Shown here in pieces: positions 7,610 through 10,996 of a stretch of 10,996 bases of DNA. Under the pieces are notes generated by a model, which was given only the letters and a program-made list of their open reading frames with translations, did no database searches and was not told the origin of the DNA. The DNA is from CAYYGL01 sp964471235 (GTDB lineage: Bacteria > Calditrichota > Calditrichia > RBG-13-44-9 > J075): contig CAYYGL010000165.1 in the NCBI GenBank assembly GCA_964471235.1, forward strand, positions 1 through 10,996, in the 5' to 3' direction. The translations under genes and the position numbers were made by a program. Within the stretch, counting starts at the first letter, position 1, and the number at the start of each line of letters is the position of its first letter.

Positions 7610-7783
7610 AATCCCTATCCCATATTGCCTGTTTAGTTCATCAAGTAGTGATTTCTCAGGGATAAGCACCCACGTAGTGGTCGTTTCGCGAAGAGCACAC
7701 AATGTTGGTCTGATTCAATTTAAAATTTAAAAAAGATGAAAATTTAATTCTATTTAGCTTTTTTCTAACATCTTTTTTTGTAT

Positions 7784-7949
7784 TTGTGTAGCTAAGAACA
7801 AGGAAACCGTTGAAACGGTTAAAAAGTGTGGCAAATTTTTTATTAACACCGGGATTAATCCCGTTGTTAATGAGAAATCGTAGAAGAAAATAGCCGTTTT
7901 CCACAAGGTGGTGCCTTTGGCAAACGGCTTTAAACTTGTAGCTACACAA
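7784..7949. repeat. 166-bp palindrome-rich miniature element with 11-bp terminal inverted repeats
   Basis: The ends are perfect inverted repeats: ttgtgtagcta at 7784-7794 and tagctacacaa at 7939-7949. Inside are three further hairpins. aaccgtt / aacggtt pair at 7805-7811 and 7814-7820. attaacaccgggatt (7842-7856) faces aatcccgttgttaat (7857-7871), 15-base arms with a single mismatched pair. agccgttt / aaacggct pair at 7892-7899 and 7922-7929. No protein is encoded. The layout resembles a non-autonomous mobile element (MITE- or REP-like) or a structured RNA. It sits in a convergent intergenic region where insertion would do little harm. Confidence 0.6.
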
Positions 7950-8103
7950 GTACTTTTTTTTGTCTACCCTCTGTGTTACCTTCGAAGAAATATCCATGAC
8001 GCATGCCTCTTCATGTAGTAACCATCTTGGCTATAATCATGTTTAAAGGTCAATGGAAGTGGATCAATTACAAGTGTAAATGATTTTTTTGAGATAAAAA
8101 ACA

Positions 8104-8137
8104 CAAAAGGCGAAGCCCATTGGGTCTTCGCCTTTTG
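8104..8137 (-). terminator. Rho-independent terminator of the YjfB-like gene
   Basis: caaaaggcgaag (8104-8115) and cttcgccttttg (8126-8137) form a perfect 12-bp stem, extended by ccc/ggg with one bulged base. Read on the - strand the stem is followed by tgtgttttttatc, a T-rich tract. It lies about 50 bases after the stop of the - strand gene at 8190. Confidence 0.75.
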
Positions 8138-8174
8138 ATTGGACAGGAGCAATTTGCTGCTCTGCTTTGTTGAA

Positions 8175-8190
8175 AGCTCTCCGGAGAGCT
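8175..8190. repeat. Perfect 16-bp palindrome at the stop codon of the YjfB-like gene
   Basis: agctctcc (8175-8182) and ggagagct (8183-8190) are exact inverted repeats with no loop. The last base is part of the TGA stop of the - strand gene. It could be a dimeric protein-binding site or help form the 3' end of the transcript before the main terminator. Confidence 0.4.
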
Positions 8191-8372
8191 CAGGCATAGG
8201 CATCCACATAAGCGCCATAAAGCTCATTTGAGCCTCTCTGAACATTTTCCTGGGCAGCAGCCATCTGCATCATCAAATCGGCAGTCTGCTGCTGCATATC
8301 CATCGCCTGCTTCAGCGCCTTCATTGCCACTTGTTGTTGTAGTTGGAGAGATTGACTATTGGTGACTTCCAT
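8190..8372 (-). CDS. YjfB-like putative motility protein (60 aa)
   Basis: The start codon at 8372-8370 follows a good ribosome binding site on the - strand (aaggag, 7 bases before ATG). The 60-residue product is helical and rich in Gln, Met and Ala: SLQLQQQVAMKALKQAMDMQ, then QTADLMMQMAAAQ. This matches my memory of the YjfB putative motility family, whose members are about 60 residues and share an SQxQxQQQVxxxxLKKAMD-like core. Its role is unknown; no signal peptide or membrane segment is seen. A sigma-28-like promoter lies about 60 bases upstream and a terminator downstream, so it forms a single-gene unit that would be expressed with late flagellar genes. The family assignment rests on pattern memory, but the promoter independently supports it. 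Confidence 0.75.
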   Translation of the reverse strand: MEVTNSQSLQLQQQVAMKALKQAMDMQQQTADLMMQMAAAQENVQRGSNELYGAYVDAYA

Positions 8373-8401
8373 GGAGCAACTCCTTCCCTGGGTTAGTGGT
8401 T

Positions 8402-8420
8402 CTGTTCTATCCCTGAACAG
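8402..8420 (-). other. Small hairpin in the 5' leader of the YjfB-like gene
   Basis: ctgttc (8402-8407) and gaacag (8415-8420) are a 6-bp inverted repeat with a seven-base loop, between the predicted promoter and the ribosome binding site. It could stabilise the leader or be chance. Confidence 0.25.
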
Positions 8421-8430
8421 GATGTTTCCG

Positions 8431-8458
8431 TTATCGGTTGAACAAGGAGAAATCTTTA
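8431..8458 (-). promoter_or_regulatory. Sigma-28 (FliA/SigD)-like flagellar promoter
   Basis: On the - strand, TAAAG (8458-8454) is followed after 16 bases by CCGATAA (8437-8431). The known consensus is TAAA, then 14-16 bases, then GCCGATAA; here TAAA to ACCGATAA is 16 bases, with the first G replaced by A. The -10 lies about 60 bases before the start codon of the YjfB-like gene and 18 or more bases after the stop of the ClC gene, so the small gene has its own promoter. Confidence 0.6.
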
Positions 8459-8476
8459 CAAATTTTGTTTTCCCCC

Positions 8477-10543
8477 TCAGGCGTTCCGAAGATGGACTAA
8501 ATCTTTTTCCTTGCCCATGGCAACCAAACGGTCGCCGGGGTGAATTACTTCGTTGGGCAACGGTACAATCTGCTCTTCTTTACCATTTTCATCTTTCCGT
8601 TTAATCATCAGGATGTTGACTCCAAATCGGGAACGAATGTTGAGTTCCGCCAGTGTCTTTCCGGCAAAATTTAATGATGCCGGGATTTCCTCCAGGGCAT
8701 AGCCGTCCATAAAGGTAATCTTTTGAGCTTTTTCCACCAGGGTAAAGGTGGCGCCGGCTTCACTGACCAAATCCCGTTTGACTAACTCCCGGTTGTAAGC
8801 TTCAATTACATCCCGATAGCGCACCACCCCCACAATCCGGTCGGAATCGTTCCTGTCAACTACCGGCAATTCCTCCACATCGTACTGTCCGAAAATCCGC
8901 ATCACCTGGTCCAGAGAAATATCCGGGTGAATTTTTGCCACATTGGGATTGACAAGATCGTGTGCAATTACCAGTCCACTCAAAAATTCCTGTTCTCGCA
9001 GCAGTCGGCGTACATCATCCAGGGTTACCCGGCCGATAAAATGATTCTGTCGGTCAATTACAAAAAATTGCGTGTGACTGGTATGAAAAAAGAGGTCGAT
9101 CAAATCCGGCAGAGTTGTATCCGCGGAAATGATGACCGGGTCTTCCTGCATTACTTCGGATACTTTCAGGGCACGGAGAATATTGACTTCCCTGCCTTTG
9201 AACAGATCAATCCCCCTGCGCACCAACTTTAAGGTATAAATCGATTCTCTTTGAATTTTGCTGGCAATCAGTACCGATATCACACAACTGATCATCAGGG
9301 GAAGGATAATCTTGTAATCGTTGGTCATCTCAAAAATGATGAGGATAGCCGTAATCGGGGCATGGGTAGTGCCAGCCACCAGAGCGCCCATCCCTACCAA
9401 CGCGTACGCGCCAATGGTGCCGGAAAATGGAAAGAATTGATGAATCATCGTACCGAAAAAACCGCCCAACATGGTGCCGATGAACAGGGATGGGGCAAAG
9501 ATCCCACCGGACCCCCCGGAACCCAGGCTAATCGATGTTGCCAGAAGCTTGAGAAACACCAGGGCTAACATGGTTGTCCATAACAAATTTCCGTTTAACG
9601 CCGCAGTAATGGAATGATACCCCACGCCGAATATCTGAGGTACAAACATCCCCATTAGCCCGATGAGAATACCGCCAATCATCGGCTTGACCAACTCGGG
9701 AATTTTCAGGTCTTCAAAAAAATCTTCCAGAAAATAGAGTACTTTGATGTAAAGCAATGCGACTAAACCGGCTAACAATCCCAGGACAGCATAAAAAAAC
9801 AATTCATAAGGCGAGTGAAGTTCGTAGGCAGGCACCGCGAAAGCGGGATAATCGCCCAGGAAAGTGCGGGACACTGCCGTAGCCACCACCGATGAGACCA
9901 CAATGGGGCTAAACTGGGCAACGGCAAAATCGCCCAAAATAATTTCCAGGCTGAAGAGCGCCCCGGCAACGGGGGCATTGAACGCTGCGGCAATTCCGGC
10001 AGCGGCTCCGCAGGCAACAAAGGTTTTGATTCGCTCCGGGTTTACCCGAAGCAACTGCCCCATAGTAGAACCGACCGAAGAACCGATTTGGATTACAGGA
10101 CCCTCCCGCCCTACCGAACCTCCGGAACCGATGCACAATGAGGAAGCAATCAATTTGACAATCGCCACCCGGGGACGGATAATTCCGTTATTGAGCGCCA
10201 TCGCTTGCATCACCTCCGGAACACCATGCCCTTTGGCTTCCCGGGCAAGATAATAGACCATGGCACCCACCACCAGGCCGCCGGCAGCCGGCACCCCTAT
10301 CTTAATGTAGAGCGGAAGATGCTTGACATGTTCGATAGGAAAATCTTTTGCGCCCCACAGCCATTGCTCTGTCAAGCGAATCAGGTATTGTATTCCGATA
10401 GCCCCGAACCCCCCTAATAATCCGATAACCGTCGCCACCGAAACCATAAAGACGTTTTCTGTGGAGCGAAATTGAAGATAAATACGAGTCAGTTTGAGTT
10501 TAAAATGACGAATATAGCGCCGGTATGCTTCGAATATGTCCAT
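8477..10543 (-). CDS. ClC-family chloride channel/transporter with CBS pair and TrkA-C domain
   Basis: This 688-residue membrane protein moves chloride or a similar anion. The ClC core spans about residues 30-445. GHGVPE (105-110) takes the place of the GSGIP motif, with His where the chloride-contacting Ser usually sits. GREGP (145-149) contains the gating glutamate E147. GGIFAP (346-351) is the GxFxP motif, and Y436 matches the inner gate Tyr. The alignment LEII at 199-202 puts Ile201 where E. coli ClC has its internal proton glutamate E203, so channel or altered coupling behaviour is possible. Two CBS domains follow (about 463-518 and 527-585), then a TrkA-C (RCK-C) domain (about 608-688), which bind nucleotides or small ligands in related proteins. 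The ATG at 10543 has no clear Shine-Dalgarno sequence. No obvious partner gene is adjacent. Confidence 0.93.
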   Translation of the reverse strand: MDIFEAYRRYIRHFKLKLTRIYLQFRSTENVFMVSVATVIGLLGGFGAIGIQYLIRLTEQWLWGAKDFPIEHVKHLPLYIKIGVPAAGGLVVGAMVYYLAREAKGHGVPEVMQAMALNNGIIRPRVAIVKLIASSLCIGSGGSVGREGPVIQIGSSVGSTMGQLLRVNPERIKTFVACGAAAGIAAAFNAPVAGALFSLEIILGDFAVAQFSPIVVSSVVATAVSRTFLGDYPAFAVPAYELHSPYELFFYAVLGLLAGLVALLYIKVLYFLEDFFEDLKIPELVKPMIGGILIGLMGMFVPQIFGVGYHSITAALNGNLLWTTMLALVFLKLLATSISLGSGGSGGIFAPSLFIGTMLGGFFGTMIHQFFPFSGTIGAYALVGMGALVAGTTHAPITAILIIFEMTNDYKIILPLMISCVISVLIASKIQRESIYTLKLVRRGIDLFKGREVNILRALKVSEVMQEDPVIISADTTLPDLIDLFFHTSHTQFFVIDRQNHFIGRVTLDDVRRLLREQEFLSGLVIAHDLVNPNVAKIHPDISLDQVMRIFGQYDVEELPVVDRNDSDRIVGVVRYRDVIEAYNRELVKRDLVSEAGATFTLVEKAQKITFMDGYALEEIPASLNFAGKTLAELNIRSRFGVNILMIKRKDENGKEEQIVPLPNEVIHPGDRLVAMGKEKDLVHLRNA

Positions 10544-10996
10544 TAGAGAATAACAGCTTATGGTTTTATATGAGTATCGGCTGCAAAGATAATAAAGAAA
10601 GTATTAAAAAGAAACGGCTCTCATATTTTTAACCCGAACTTTTTACCTGATGTAAGGCTGGAGTATCTCAGAATGTATATGAAGACAGATAACCGTCTCG
10701 GCAACAGGCATCCCATGGGGTAAATGAATCCTGCACGTGGTTCTTTATGGGATTCGCCAGGGAGATGACACAACGGCTTTGCGGTGTATATTCTGAATTG
10801 CTTCCGAACCCATATTATCCACCATCGAGGCACCAGAGAACGCAGCGGTTATAGAAAAACAATAAATTACCAACCCCTATCGGAACGCTTATGTATGTTT
10901 GAGTGCCAGGGGAAAATAATACTGTAAATTAACATTTCTCTCTTCGAACCGGTGAAGTTGCTGTTCAAAGTGACGAAGGAAAACATGTCATAAATT
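10544..10996. other. Terminal interval without a recognised gene
   Basis: An open frame on the - strand (10621-10833) has no ribosome binding site, an unnatural composition rich in Arg, Trp and Pro, and no motif, so it is not called. The first part holds a possible ClC promoter. I see no RNA gene or repeat of note in the remainder; a small palindrome cccatggg lies near 10712. Confidence 0.4.
10584..10591 (-). promoter_or_regulatory. Possible Bacteroidota-style -7 element upstream of the ClC gene
   Basis: On the - strand the sequence reads TATCTTTG, matching the TAnnTTTG -7 element known from Bacteroidota. No matching TTTG -33 element is seen, only a T-rich stretch. It would give a leader of roughly 35 bases. 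The absence of a Shine-Dalgarno sequence at this gene would fit that style of expression. Confidence 0.25.

Larger units (their letters stand above)
7610..8189. other. Convergent intergenic region with palindromic element and terminator
   Basis: The vapC gene on + and the motility gene on - point toward each other across this stretch. It holds the palindrome-rich element at 7784-7949, the terminator at 8104-8137 and the palindrome at 8175-8190. Between 7610 and 7783 the DNA is strongly AT-rich with no gene recognised. Open frames on the - strand here have no ribosome binding site and run through the palindromes. Confidence 0.5.

Noticed and set aside
7784..7949. CRISPR array
   Set aside because: The palindromes differ from one another and are not regularly spaced direct repeats with spacers; no cas genes are present.
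7656..7997. Open frame of 113 codons on the - strand
   Set aside because: It runs through the palindromic element and has no start signal or protein-like composition.
9864..10253. Open frame of 129 codons on the + strand
   Set aside because: It is antisense to the conserved ClC membrane core and has low-complexity Ala/Pro/Thr composition.
10621..10833. Open frame of 70 codons on the - strand
   Set aside because: There is no ribosome binding site and no motif, and its residue composition is atypical.

Overview
The window looks like chromosomal DNA of moderate GC from a bacterium of the Calditrichota / FCB superphylum. Three things point there. The first gene ends in a type IX secretion (T9SS) style sorting domain containing QNYPNPFNP. 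A lipoprotein-type M49 dipeptidyl peptidase III carries a five-residue zinc motif (HEMSH), a variant I recall from Caldithrix abyssi. The intergenic DNA is rich in short palindromic repeats. This assignment is an inference from sequence character, not from a database match.

Layout: (1) 1-2196, + strand, the 3' part of a secreted Asp-box (BNR) beta-propeller protein with a T9SS tail. (2) 2197-2711, non-coding, with an imperfect inverted repeat. (3) 2712-3617, + strand, a lipoprotein of unknown function. (4) 3618-4355, no convincing gene, possibly a decayed coding fragment and a promoter. (5) 4356-6035, + strand, a lipoprotein-type dipeptidyl peptidase III. (6) 6106-6612, + strand, a flavin reductase-like FMN protein, possibly co-transcribed with the peptidase. 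(7) 6613-6944, a palindromic repeat and a promoter. (8) 6945-7609, + strand, an AT-rich VapBC-type toxin-antitoxin pair with a 4-nt overlap. (9) 7610-8189, a 166-bp palindrome-rich element and the terminator of the next gene. (10) 8190-8372, - strand, a 60-residue YjfB-like putative motility protein behind a sigma-28-like flagellar promoter. (11) 8479-8477 to 10543, - strand, a ClC chloride channel/transporter with CBS and TrkA-C regulatory domains. (12) 10544-10996, no gene found, possibly the ClC promoter.

The genes do not form one pathway. Much of the first half encodes envelope or secreted proteins (a T9SS client and two lipoproteins). The second half is a typical accessory stretch: a toxin-antitoxin module, miniature repeats, a small flagellar-regulon gene and an ion channel. 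I found no convincing new multi-gene system. The best leads are the sigma-28 promoter in front of the YjfB-like gene, the short HEMSH motif in a surface peptidase, the palindromic element at 7784-7949, and two apparent in-frame insertions in the sorting domain of the first protein.
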